Part shown: piece after piece, positions 24,964 to 32,820 of the stretch | Layout: the number at the start of each line of letters is the position of its first letter | Position numbering within the stretch: the stretch's first letter is position 1 | From: Pseudomonas wayambapalatensis | GTDB lineage: Bacteria; Pseudomonadota; Gammaproteobacteria; Pseudomonadales; Pseudomonadaceae | DNA length: 64,000 nt | Assembly (NCBI GenBank): GCA_014268975.2 | Contig: CP077096.1 | Span: 4,067,501-4,131,500 of the forward strand | Direction: 5' to 3' | Made by a program: the position numbers and the translations under genes | Notes under the pieces: generated by a model | Told to the model about the DNA's origin: nothing | Database searches by the model: none | What the model saw: only the letters and a program-made list of their open reading frames with translations

Positions 24964-25167
24964 ACCTAGTTTTCACTCCTAATGGACATATGTCAGGCAG
25001 CTGGCCGGTGACCAAGTTTATAGGAAGACGCCTGCTTTTCAAGCGTAACGCGCCTTCACGAGAGACACCCGGCCTGCCACCTGGAATCTGGTTGCAGCTT
25101 TATAACGGATTTTAGGCTCGCAGTATGACTGTTTTTTTAAGCAATCCGTCACATTGAGTTGCTGATG

Positions 25168-25908
25168 TTACATGTACATCCCGCCGTTCACTGGCACGGT
25201 AGCGCCAGTGACATAGGCTGCGCCGTCGGATGCCAGGAAGGAAACCACTTTCGCGATCTCCTCGGCCTGACCCAGGCGGCCCAGCGGAATCTGGGTCTGC
25301 AGCGCTTCACGCTGCGCCTCGGGCAGCTCGCGGGTCATGTCGGTATCGATGAAGCCCGGGGTGACCGAGTTTACAGTGATACCGCGCGAACCCACTTCAC
25401 GCGCCAGGGCACGGCTGAAGCCTTCGAGGCCCGCCTTGGCAGCAGCGTAGTTGGCCTGGCCGGCGTTGCCCATGGCCCCGACGACCGAACCGATGCTGAT
25501 GATACGACCCCAGCGCGCCTTGGTCATGCCACGCAGCACGCCCTTGGACAGACGGTAAAGGCTGTTGAGGTTGGTGTCGATGACATCGAACCATTCTTCA
25601 TCTTTCATGCGCAGCATCAGGTTGTCGCGGGTGATACCGGCATTGTTGACCAGGATCGCCGGCGCACCGAACTGCTCGGTGATCGCGGCCAGCACGGCAC
25701 TCACGGACTCTTCGCTGGTGACATTCAGCTCAAGACCGGTACCGGTGATGTCATGCTCCTTGAGGGTCTCGGCGATGCGCTGGGCACCCGAAGCGGAAGT
25801 GGCGGTACCAATTACGGTCGCGCCCTGGCGGCCCAGCTCCAGGGCGATGGCCTGGCCAATACCACGGCTGGCGCCGGTGACCAGTGCAACTTTACCTTGC
25901 AGGCTCAT
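25168..25908 (-). CDS. fabG: 3-oxoacyl-ACP reductase
   Basis: 246 residues. Short-chain dehydrogenase with the NADPH motif TGASRGIGQAIA, NNAGITRDN, and catalytic Ser141, Tyr154 and Lys158 (GS and YAAAK). It reduces beta-ketoacyl-ACP in elongation. It starts 17 bp after fabD in the same direction. Confidence 0.97.
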   Translation of the reverse strand: MSLQGKVALVTGASRGIGQAIALELGRQGATVIGTATSASGAQRIAETLKEHDITGTGLELNVTSEESVSAVLAAITEQFGAPAILVNNAGITRDNLMLRMKDEEWFDVIDTNLNSLYRLSKGVLRGMTKARWGRIISIGSVVGAMGNAGQANYAAAKAGLEGFSRALAREVGSRGITVNSVTPGFIDTDMTRELPEAQREALQTQIPLGRLGQAEEIAKVVSFLASDGAAYVTGATVPVNGGMYM

Positions 25909-25925
25909 GCAAGTTTCTCCAGATA

Positions 25926-26864
25926 TCAGGCCAACGCCGCACGGGTGGCGGCGACGGCGTCAGGGGTATTGAGGTTGTAGGTGGTGACGCCTTCGGCGCA
26001 ACGCTTGTTCAGGCCAGCCAGGACCTTGCCCGGGCCGCACTCGACCAGGTTGACCGCACCGCTGGCCGCCAGGGTCTGCACACACTCCACCCAACGTACC
26101 GGCTGGTGCAGTTGCGCCAACAGGTCGTGCTTGAGTGCGTCGAGATCGGCCGCAACGGCGGCGGTGACGTTCTGCACCACCTGAATCTGCGGCGCCTTCC
26201 ACTCGATGGCGTTGACCGCTTCAGCGAAACGCTCGGCAGCCGGCTTCATCAGCGCACAATGCGACGGAACGCTGACCGCCAATGGCAGCGCACGCTTGGC
26301 GCCCTTGGCCTTGCACAGCTCGATCGCACGATAGACCGCCGCCTTGTTACCGGCGATCACGACCTGGCCCGGGGAGTTGAAGTTGACCGCACTGACCACT
26401 TCATCCTCGGCCGCCTCGGCGCAGATGGCAACCACATCGGCATCATCCAGGCCGAGAATCGCAGCCATGGCACCGTGACCCGCAGGCACGGCCTCCTGCA
26501 TCAGCTGACCACGGCGCTCGACCAGACGAACGGCGTCCTTGAGCGACAGGCTGCCAGCCGCGACCAGGGCACTGTACTCACCCAGGCTGTGACCAGAGAC
26601 CAGAGCAGGTTGCGCGCCGCCCTCTTCCAGCCACAGACGCCAAAGGGCGATCGAGGCTGTCAGAATGGCCGGCTGGGTCTTGTCGGTTTGATTGAGTTGT
26701 TCTTCCGGACCTTCCTGGACCAGCTTCCACAGGTCGTAGCCCAGAGCCTCGGAAGCTTCCTTGAAGGTCTCGACGATCACCGGCTTTTCAGCGCCGAGCT
26801 CGGCGAGCATGCCCAGCGACTGGGAGCCTTGACCAGGAAAGACGAATGCGAGGGATGCAGACAT
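25926..26864 (-). CDS. fabD: Malonyl-CoA:ACP transacylase
   Basis: 312 residues. Starts SLAFVFPGQGSQ, with nucleophile Ser93 in GHSLGEYSAL and a downstream VPSHCALM His motif. Transfers malonyl from CoA to ACP. The upstream frame to 27020 lacks similarity. The 127-bp gap from plsX is where fabH sits in enterobacteria; no fabH is present. Confidence 0.97.
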   Translation of the reverse strand: MSASLAFVFPGQGSQSLGMLAELGAEKPVIVETFKEASEALGYDLWKLVQEGPEEQLNQTDKTQPAILTASIALWRLWLEEGGAQPALVSGHSLGEYSALVAAGSLSLKDAVRLVERRGQLMQEAVPAGHGAMAAILGLDDADVVAICAEAAEDEVVSAVNFNSPGQVVIAGNKAAVYRAIELCKAKGAKRALPLAVSVPSHCALMKPAAERFAEAVNAIEWKAPQIQVVQNVTAAVAADLDALKHDLLAQLHQPVRWVECVQTLAASGAVNLVECGPGKVLAGLNKRCAEGVTTYNLNTPDAVAATRAALA

Positions 26865-26991
26865 TGAACAAGCCCTTATGATCTTGTCGTCGGATAGGGT
26901 GCGCCCCACCAATGGCGAGGCGCGGAATCTGAAAACTTGGATGGAAACGCAGACCAAGCGGTCACATTTAACCACTTCATCGCCAATATGC

Positions 26992-28002
26992 CTAAAGCAA
27001 CAGGTCTTCGAGACGACCATGCAGCCGCTGCGGCAGATTTTCCTGGATCTCGATCAGCGCACGCTGAATCGCACTCTGCAAACCTTGCACGCCCGCCGAG
27101 CCATGGCTCTTGATGACGATACCCTGCAAACCGAGAAAGCTTGCGCCATTGTGTCGCGCCGGCGCCAGGTCGGCCTGCAGGCGCCTGAGCAACGGCATCG
27201 CCACCGCCCCGGCTGCACGGGAAAACAGCCCCCCCTTGAACAGCGCTTCTATACGCGCCCCGATCATGCTCGCCAGCCCTTCGCTGGACTTGAGCAGGAT
27301 ATTGCCGACGAAGCCGTCGCACACCACCACGTCGGCCTCACCGCGATACAGACCATCGCCTTCGACAAAACCGATGTAGTTCAACCCACGGGCATTGTGC
27401 AACAGACTGGCCGCCAGCTTGACCTGCTGGTTGCCCTTGATGTCTTCGGTACCGACATTGAGCAGCGCCACGCGCGGGCGCTGGATCCCCAGCGCCTGAG
27501 CCGCCACCGATCCCATCACGGCGAACTGGTAGAGGTTCTCGGCACTGCAATCGACATTGGCACCCAGATCGAGCAACTGACAATAGCCAGCCTGGGTTGG
27601 AATCGCCGCCACCATGGCGGGGCGATCGATGCCCGGCAGCGTCTTGAGGACAAAGCGCGACAGCGCCATCAGCGCCCCGGTATTCCCGGCGCTCACACAG
27701 GCCTGCGCCTTGCCGTCGCGCACCAGCTCGAGGGCGACGCGCATCGACGAATCAGGCTTGCCGCGCAACGCCTGCGAAGGCCGCTCGTCCATGCCCACCA
27801 CCTCGCTCGCCGCGACGATTTGCAGGCGCGCACGATCGGCAGCTGCAAGGCCACTGACAAGTTCTTCAAGGAGAGAGGGTTGACCGACAAGGGTCAGGTG
27901 CAGCGAGGGAGTAGCCGAAAGGCAGGCAATGCTAGCCTGGACAATGCTGCGGGGACCGAAGTCCCCGCCCATTGCGTCGATCGCGATGATCTGAGCGGAC
28001 AA
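26992..28002 (-). CDS. plsX: Phosphate acyltransferase PlsX
   Basis: 336 residues. Makes acyl-phosphate from acyl-ACP for phospholipid synthesis. N-terminal IIAIDAMGGDFGP, then VSAGNTGALMALSRF, LLDLGANVDC, NVGTEDIKGN and VCDGFVGNILLKSSEG are diagnostic. It begins 3 bp after rpmF, in the usual rpmF-plsX coupling. Confidence 0.97.
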   Translation of the reverse strand: MSAQIIAIDAMGGDFGPRSIVQASIACLSATPSLHLTLVGQPSLLEELVSGLAAADRARLQIVAASEVVGMDERPSQALRGKPDSSMRVALELVRDGKAQACVSAGNTGALMALSRFVLKTLPGIDRPAMVAAIPTQAGYCQLLDLGANVDCSAENLYQFAVMGSVAAQALGIQRPRVALLNVGTEDIKGNQQVKLAASLLHNARGLNYIGFVEGDGLYRGEADVVVCDGFVGNILLKSSEGLASMIGARIEALFKGGLFSRAAGAVAMPLLRRLQADLAPARHNGASFLGLQGIVIKSHGSAGVQGLQSAIQRALIEIQENLPQRLHGRLEDLLL

Positions 28003-28005
28003 GGA

Positions 28006-28188
28006 TTACTCGTCAGCGCCCTTGTCGATCACTTTGCGACCACGGTATACGCCTTCTGGCGAAACGTGGTGGCGCAGGTGTACTTCACCGGTGCTCTTCT
28101 CTACGGACAGCGCGTTTTCCGACAGGGCGTCGTGCGAACGGCGCATGTCACGGGCAGAGCGGGATTTTTTGTTCTGCTGAACAGCCAT
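28006..28188 (-). CDS. rpmF: 50S ribosomal protein L32
   Basis: 60 residues, basic. MAVQQNKKSRSARDMRRSHDAL is the conserved L32 start. The HLRHHVSPEGVYRGRKVI tail lacks the four zinc cysteines of some L32 forms, which is usual for this lineage. It sits 13 bp after yceD and 3 bp before plsX. Confidence 0.97.
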   Translation of the reverse strand: MAVQQNKKSRSARDMRRSHDALSENALSVEKSTGEVHLRHHVSPEGVYRGRKVIDKGADE

Positions 28189-28201
28189 AATTGATTAACT
28201 C

Positions 28202-28729
28202 CTAAACGTTTGGGTCACGCTTTAACTGCGCCAAGACACTGAACGGGTTGGACCGCGATACCTCGTCCTTGCTCGATTCGGGCTCGTCTGCGCCCGCCGG
28301 CTGCTGGCATTCTTCCGGATGATGAGCAGGCACGATAGGGAGGGCGAGCAACAGCTCCTCCTCGATCAGCGCCTGCAGATCCAAAGGATCTTCGCCCAGT
28401 TCCAGCACGTCATAGCCTTTCGGCAACGACTGGGTATTCGCACCCTCCTTCACCACGGCGTAAGTACATTCGCTGTGAATCGGCAGGGTGACCAGCTCAA
28501 GACAACGCTGGCAAACCATTTTGACTTCGACGTTCAGATCGCTGTGGATAACCACAACGTGCTGCTCGTCTCGCTCAAAATCGAACTTCGCCTGCACCGT
28601 ACCGACATTATCGGAAAGCGGGTCGCAGAGTCTTTCCAAATCAGCGAGTTGCAGCGAACCTTGGAGGGTTACGCCACGATCGGCCAATTTGCGCGGGTCA
28701 ACGTGAGGTGGAATCGGGTCATTCAACAT
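28202..28729 (-). CDS. yceD: YceD/DUF177 family protein (23S rRNA accumulation)
   Basis: 175 residues. Conserved DUF177 pattern with MVCQRCLELVTLPI (CxxC) and a C-terminal acidic segment, then PFSVLAQLK. The family is needed for normal 23S rRNA levels in E. coli and plants, and it is nearly always upstream of rpmF, as here. Divergent from maf. Confidence 0.93.
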   Translation of the reverse strand: MLNDPIPPHVDPRKLADRGVTLQGSLQLADLERLCDPLSDNVGTVQAKFDFERDEQHVVVIHSDLNVEVKMVCQRCLELVTLPIHSECTYAVVKEGANTQSLPKGYDVLELGEDPLDLQALIEEELLLALPIVPAHHPEECQQPAGADEPESSKDEVSRSNPFSVLAQLKRDPNV

Positions 28730-28824
28730 AGGCGCAGCATTCTAGGGATGCCCCCCGCCCCTGTCAAAGGAAATTAGGCGGCATCACGCATGTTAGAATC
28801 GGTTCAATTGCGAAGGAGTCTACC

Positions 28825-29403
28825 ATGCTTCCCCTGCTGCTTGCTTCAAGCTCCCCCTACCGGCGCGAACTGCTCCAGCGCCTGCGCCTGCCTTTCACCT
28901 GGGCAAGCCCCGATATAGACGAAAAGCGCAACGCCGAGGAGCCTGCCACCGAACTGGTCCGTCGCCTGGCCCGACAAAAAGCCGAAGCTCTGGCAAACAG
29001 CCATCCGCAGCACCTGATCATCGGCTCGGACCAGGTCGCTGTACTGGGCGAGCAGATCCTTGGCAAGCCGCACACCTTCGAGCGCGCCTGCGAGCAATTG
29101 CTGGCCGCCAGCGGGCAGCAGGTCACCTTCCTGACCGGCCTCGCCCTGCTCAACAGCAGCACGGGAAAATGCCAGGTAGACTGCATACCGTTCACCGTAA
29201 CCCTGCGCGAACTGGACCGCGAACGGGTCGAGCGCTACGTGCAGACAGAACAGCCCCTGGACTGCGCAGGAAGCTTCAAGGCGGAGGGATTGGGGGTGAC
29301 ACTGTTCCAGAGCACCCACGGCTGCGACGCGACGAGCCTGATCGGGCTACCGCTGATTCGCCTGGTAGACATGCTGCACGCAGAAGGTGTGCAGCTACCC
29401 TGA
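28825..29403 (+). CDS. maf: Maf/YceF-type nucleoside triphosphate pyrophosphatase
   Basis: 192 residues. House-cleaning pyrophosphatase with the family start LLLASSSPYRRELLQRL and motifs SPDIDE, IIGSDQVAVLG, GKPHTFERACEQL and SFKAEGLG. The S-S-S-P-Y-R start and the GSDQ substrate loop fit the YceF (7-methyl-GTP) subgroup rather than the dTTP/UTP subgroup; that assignment is inferred. Confidence 0.92.
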   Translation: MLPLLLASSSPYRRELLQRLRLPFTWASPDIDEKRNAEEPATELVRRLARQKAEALANSHPQHLIIGSDQVAVLGEQILGKPHTFERACEQLLAASGQQVTFLTGLALLNSSTGKCQVDCIPFTVTLRELDRERVERYVQTEQPLDCAGSFKAEGLGVTLFQSTHGCDATSLIGLPLIRLVDMLHAEGVQLP

Positions 29404-29408
29404 AAGAG

Positions 29409-29427
29409 GGGGCTGCCCGGCAGCCCC
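29409..29427. terminator. Hairpin between convergent maf and sppA
   Basis: GGGGCTGCC and GGCAGCCCC form a compact GC stem with a minimal loop. No T-run follows in either direction. Termination is probable from its placement between convergent genes. Confidence 0.45.
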
Positions 29428-29436
29428 GCTCATGAC

Positions 29437-30432
29437 TCAACGCAGGGATGGCCCCTGGAAGCCCATGTACATGGCCAGGCGCTCGGCGACGCTGGCACCG
29501 ATACGCTTGGAGAAGCGGTCGAACGGCGATTCCTGCACCGTGAAGTCCACCAACTCTTTCTCGCCGACGATGTCACGCGCCACGTAACTGGCACTGCCCA
29601 GTCCATCGATCAAACCCAGCGCCTTGGCCTGCTCGCCCGACCAGATCAGACCACTGAACAGCTCTGGGTGCTCCTTGTCTTTCAGACGCTCCCCTCGGCC
29701 CTGCTTGACCATGGCGATGAACTGATTGTGCGTGGTATCCAGCACGCCCTGCCAGAACGCAGTCTCTTCAGGCTTTTGCGGCGAGAACGGGTCGAGGAAG
29801 GCCTTATGTTCGCCAGAAGTGTAGGCACGACGCTCCACACCGAGCTTTTCCATGGTTCCGACGAAGCCGTAGCCGGCCGCAGTCACGCCAATGGATCCGA
29901 CCAGGCTGGCCTTGTCGGCGTAGATCTCATCCGCCGCACTGGCGATGTAGTAGGCACCCGAGGCACCAAGGTCGGTGATCACTGCATACAGCTTGATCGC
30001 CGGATATTCGGCGCGCAGGCGACGAATCTCGTCATATACATAACCCGCCTGCACCGGACTCCCGCCCGGACTATTGATACGCATCACCACAGCCTTGGTC
30101 TTGGCGTCCTTGAACGCGTCACGCAGGCTCTTGATGATATTGTCGGCGCTGGCAGCTTCCTGGTCGGCGATCACCCCGCGCACTTCCACCAAGGCGGTAT
30201 GATTGGCACTGCGCGAGGCCGTACTCTCCATGTCCATCAGCGGCGAGAACAGGAACAGGAGACCGAACAGGTAGAGGAAGGTCAGCAACTTGAAGAAAAT
30301 CCCCCAGCGCCGCGCACGACGCTGCTCCTGAACACCTGCCAGGAGGGTCTTCTCGAGCAGCTTCCAGCTCTTGCGCTCTTCCTTGTCCTGCGCTGCGCCC
30401 TCGGGCTCAGGGGCTTTCCACTCGTCAGCCAT
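29437..30432 (-). CDS. sppA: Signal peptide peptidase SppA (S49, short form)
   Basis: 331 residues. One N-terminal transmembrane anchor (IFFKLLTFLYLFGLLFLFSPL) precedes a periplasmic S49 domain. The catalytic Ser lies in DLGASGAYYIASAADEIYADKASLVGSIGV and the Lys is in the same segment (ADK). It degrades cleaved signal peptides. The ATG at 30432 lies 2 bp after the HAD gene, so the pair is cotranscribed. Confidence 0.93.
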   Translation of the reverse strand: MADEWKAPEPEGAAQDKEERKSWKLLEKTLLAGVQEQRRARRWGIFFKLLTFLYLFGLLFLFSPLMDMESTASRSANHTALVEVRGVIADQEAASADNIIKSLRDAFKDAKTKAVVMRINSPGGSPVQAGYVYDEIRRLRAEYPAIKLYAVITDLGASGAYYIASAADEIYADKASLVGSIGVTAAGYGFVGTMEKLGVERRAYTSGEHKAFLDPFSPQKPEETAFWQGVLDTTHNQFIAMVKQGRGERLKDKEHPELFSGLIWSGEQAKALGLIDGLGSASYVARDIVGEKELVDFTVQESPFDRFSKRIGASVAERLAMYMGFQGPSLR

Positions 30433-30434
30433 GC

Positions 30435-31115
30435 TCACCCACCTTGAAATTGAAGCCGCGCGGGACCAGCCAGCCACTCACGCAACTGTGAAAAATGCTC
30501 GATGCACACCTGCGGCCCAAACTCGCTCAGCGCCTGCAGCGACATCGCGCCATAACCCACGGCAACCGAGTGCATGCCCGCATTGCTGGCCATCTGCAGA
30601 TCGAATGCCGAATCTCCGACCATCAGCGCGCTGCCAGGTTCGACCTGGCAATGAGCGAGAATTTCCTCAAGCATCAACGGATGAGGCTTGCCGCGGGTTT
30701 CGTCAGCGGCACGAGTGATATCGAAATACCCCTCCCAGCCATTGGCCTTGAGCACCCGATCCAGCCCGCGACGCGCCTTGCCAGTGGCCACCGCCAGACG
30801 ATACCCCTCACCGCGAAAGGCTTCCAGCGACTCCACCACCCCGTCGAACAGCGGTGACGGCTGCTGATCCAGCGCTGTGTAGATATCCGCGTAGTGCTGC
30901 CGGAAAACCTCGAGCTGCCGGGCGTCCAGATGCGGATAGAGCACCGAGATCGCCTCGCTCAGGGCCAGACCAATGATGCCCTTGACCGCGGCGTCGGCAC
31001 TGGGCGCCTCGCCGGCACGCTCGGCAGCGGCGCTCATCGCCTCGACAATGCGCCCGATGGAGTCGGCCAAAGTGCCATCCCAATCGAAGATCAGCAGCTC
31101 GTAGGGTTTGCTCAT
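30435..31115 (-). CDS. HAD-superfamily hydrolase (phosphatase)
   Basis: 226 residues. HAD motifs I (FDWDGTLADS), II (VATGK), III (GKPHPLMLEEIL) and IV (LMVGDSAFDLQMASNAG) are complete, with a helical cap between motifs I and II. It resembles phosphoglycolate phosphatase-like enzymes, but the substrate is not determinable. It sits 6 bp after rluC and 2 bp before sppA. Confidence 0.9.
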   Translation of the reverse strand: MSKPYELLIFDWDGTLADSIGRIVEAMSAAAERAGEAPSADAAVKGIIGLALSEAISVLYPHLDARQLEVFRQHYADIYTALDQQPSPLFDGVVESLEAFRGEGYRLAVATGKARRGLDRVLKANGWEGYFDITRAADETRGKPHPLMLEEILAHCQVEPGSALMVGDSAFDLQMASNAGMHSVAVGYGAMSLQALSEFGPQVCIEHFSQLREWLAGPARLQFQGG

Positions 31116-31121
31116 GACAGA

Positions 31122-32078
31122 TCAGGTCGCACTCAGGCGCTCCACGGTCTTGGCCCACATCTCGTCCACCGGCGCCTCGAGCTTCAACTCGCCACCATCC
31201 GGCAGGGGCACGGTCAACGCATAAGCGTGGAGGAACAGGCGTTTACCCCCCAGATCACGAATTTCGCGACTGAAGTCTTCATCGCCGTACTTGCTGTCAC
31301 CGGCGATCATGTGCCCGGCATGGAGCGTGTGCACACGGATCTGGTGGGTGCGACCGGTAATCGGTCGCGCCTCGACCATCGTGGCGAACTCACCGAAGCG
31401 GCGCAGCACACGGAAAAGCGTCAACGCCTCCTTGCCCTCTTCGTCTACCTCGACCATGCGCTCTCCCGAGCGCAGGTTGCTTTTCTGCAGGGGCGCATTG
31501 ACCTGTTTCTTCGAGGTTGGCCAGTGCCCGCGCACCAAAGCCATGTAGCGCTTGTCGACGCCATCGCCGCGCAGGGCTGCGTGCAGGTGACGCAGCATGC
31601 TGCGCTTCTTGGCGATCATCAGCAGCCCCGAAGTGTCGCGGTCCAGTCGGTGCACCAGTTCGAGCTCCTTGGCATCCGGACGCAACTGACGCAGCGCCTC
31701 GATCACCCCGAAACTCAGGCCACTGCCGCCGTGCACGGCGATACCGGCAGGCTTGTTCATCACGATCAGCGCCTTGTCTTCGTAGACGATCGCCGCTTCC
31801 AGCCGCTGCAACAACCCCTGCGCCACGGGAGCAGGCTCGTCGCGCTCGGGCAATCGGACAGGCGGCACGCGCACGATGTCACCAGCCTGCAGCTTGTATT
31901 CGGGCTTGATGCGCCCCTTGTTCACCCGCACCTCTCCCTTGCGCAGGATGCGATAGACCAGGGTCTTGGGCACGCCCTTGAGGGCCGTGATGAGGAAGTT
32001 GTCGATGCGTTGGCCGGCAAGTTCCGGCGCGACTTCGATCAGCTGAACGCCGGAAGTCGGGGGATTATTGGTCGTCAT
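31122..32078 (-). CDS. rluC: 23S rRNA pseudouridine(955/2504/2580) synthase RluC
   Basis: 318 residues. An N-terminal S4 RNA-binding domain (GQRIDNFLITALKGVPKTLVYRILRKGEVRVN) precedes the catalytic domain with HRLDRDTSGLLMIAK (catalytic Asp) and RPITGRTHQIRVH. Divergent from rne, the arrangement also seen in E. coli. The ATG at 32078 is where S4 similarity begins; the frame extends further upstream without support. Confidence 0.95.
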   Translation of the reverse strand: MTTNNPPTSGVQLIEVAPELAGQRIDNFLITALKGVPKTLVYRILRKGEVRVNKGRIKPEYKLQAGDIVRVPPVRLPERDEPAPVAQGLLQRLEAAIVYEDKALIVMNKPAGIAVHGGSGLSFGVIEALRQLRPDAKELELVHRLDRDTSGLLMIAKKRSMLRHLHAALRGDGVDKRYMALVRGHWPTSKKQVNAPLQKSNLRSGERMVEVDEEGKEALTLFRVLRRFGEFATMVEARPITGRTHQIRVHTLHAGHMIAGDSKYGDEDFSREIRDLGGKRLFLHAYALTVPLPDGGELKLEAPVDEMWAKTVERLSAT

Positions 32079-32106
32079 TGCTGGATCATAACAATTTTTT
32101 ATGGAA

Positions 32107-32135
32107 TTGAAGCACTTAATGATTACTGCTATAGT
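32107..32135 (+). promoter_or_regulatory. Sigma-70 promoter of rne
   Basis: -35 TTGAAG (32107-32112), exactly 17 bp, then -10 TATAGT (32130-32135). It predicts a start near 32142 and a leader of about 680 nt before the rne ATG. Confidence 0.65.
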
Positions 32136-32820
32136 CGCGAACGCCGCCAAAAGCGGTAGGTCAGTACCGCACGGTTTCGAACCGGCCCTGACCAACGCAA
32201 TTCTCGAGGACGCGAGGCCGTCCGACGGGGTTTTCGCCAGTTTACCGAAATGCCTGGAATCGCCACCAGCGCCGAGCAGAGAAGAACGAAAAAAAACGAC
32301 AAGTGCGGTGTTTCACCTCCCTCCTGTTCTTTTTCGCATGCCCCTGCCCCGCCTCGTCGCTTCCGTGCAGCGCCTGGCGAATGCTTCGGAAATACCTGCC
32401 TTGGACATGAATGGCGCCAGCCCAGAATCTGCGCTGGCGAAAAATGCAACCCGTTGCGGATTCAGCGCGCGGCAGCACCCGAATTATCAGGGATACGTGC
32501 AGGGTGGAGATGTACAGCCCGGACCGTACAGCACGGCCGGCCACCGGCCCACTGTAATGGCCCGGCGAGCGGAACCGGTGTTTGCAGATGCCCCAGAGGC
32601 GTCCACGGCCCTCGGCTGATTCCTCCTCCTGACTGAGTGCGATAGGCACCGCAGCAAACAGGACGCGTCGTCGCGACAACGGCAGGCTGGGCAACCGGCT
32701 GGTGCCGAACGTCGTTTGACACGGGGGTGGCACGCTACCCTTTGCGCACCTTGGCACCGACCATGAGAAGTCGTGTGTGCCGAACGCCGTTTCCGGCAGC
32801 CCGGAAACCGACGGTACAAC
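32136..32820 (+). promoter_or_regulatory. Long untranslated leader of rne
   Basis: No convincing gene lies in these 685 bases. The 3' end carries a perfect 8-bp hairpin (GTTTCCGG / CCGGAAAC, loop CAGC, 32789-32808) that ends 12 nt before the ATG, where no strong Shine-Dalgarno is visible. A 16-nt near-repeat GTGCCGAACGTCGTTT occurs at 32702-32717 and again with one change at 32777-32792. Long leaders that let RNase E cut its own mRNA are known in E. coli; the same logic is inferred here. Confidence 0.55.
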
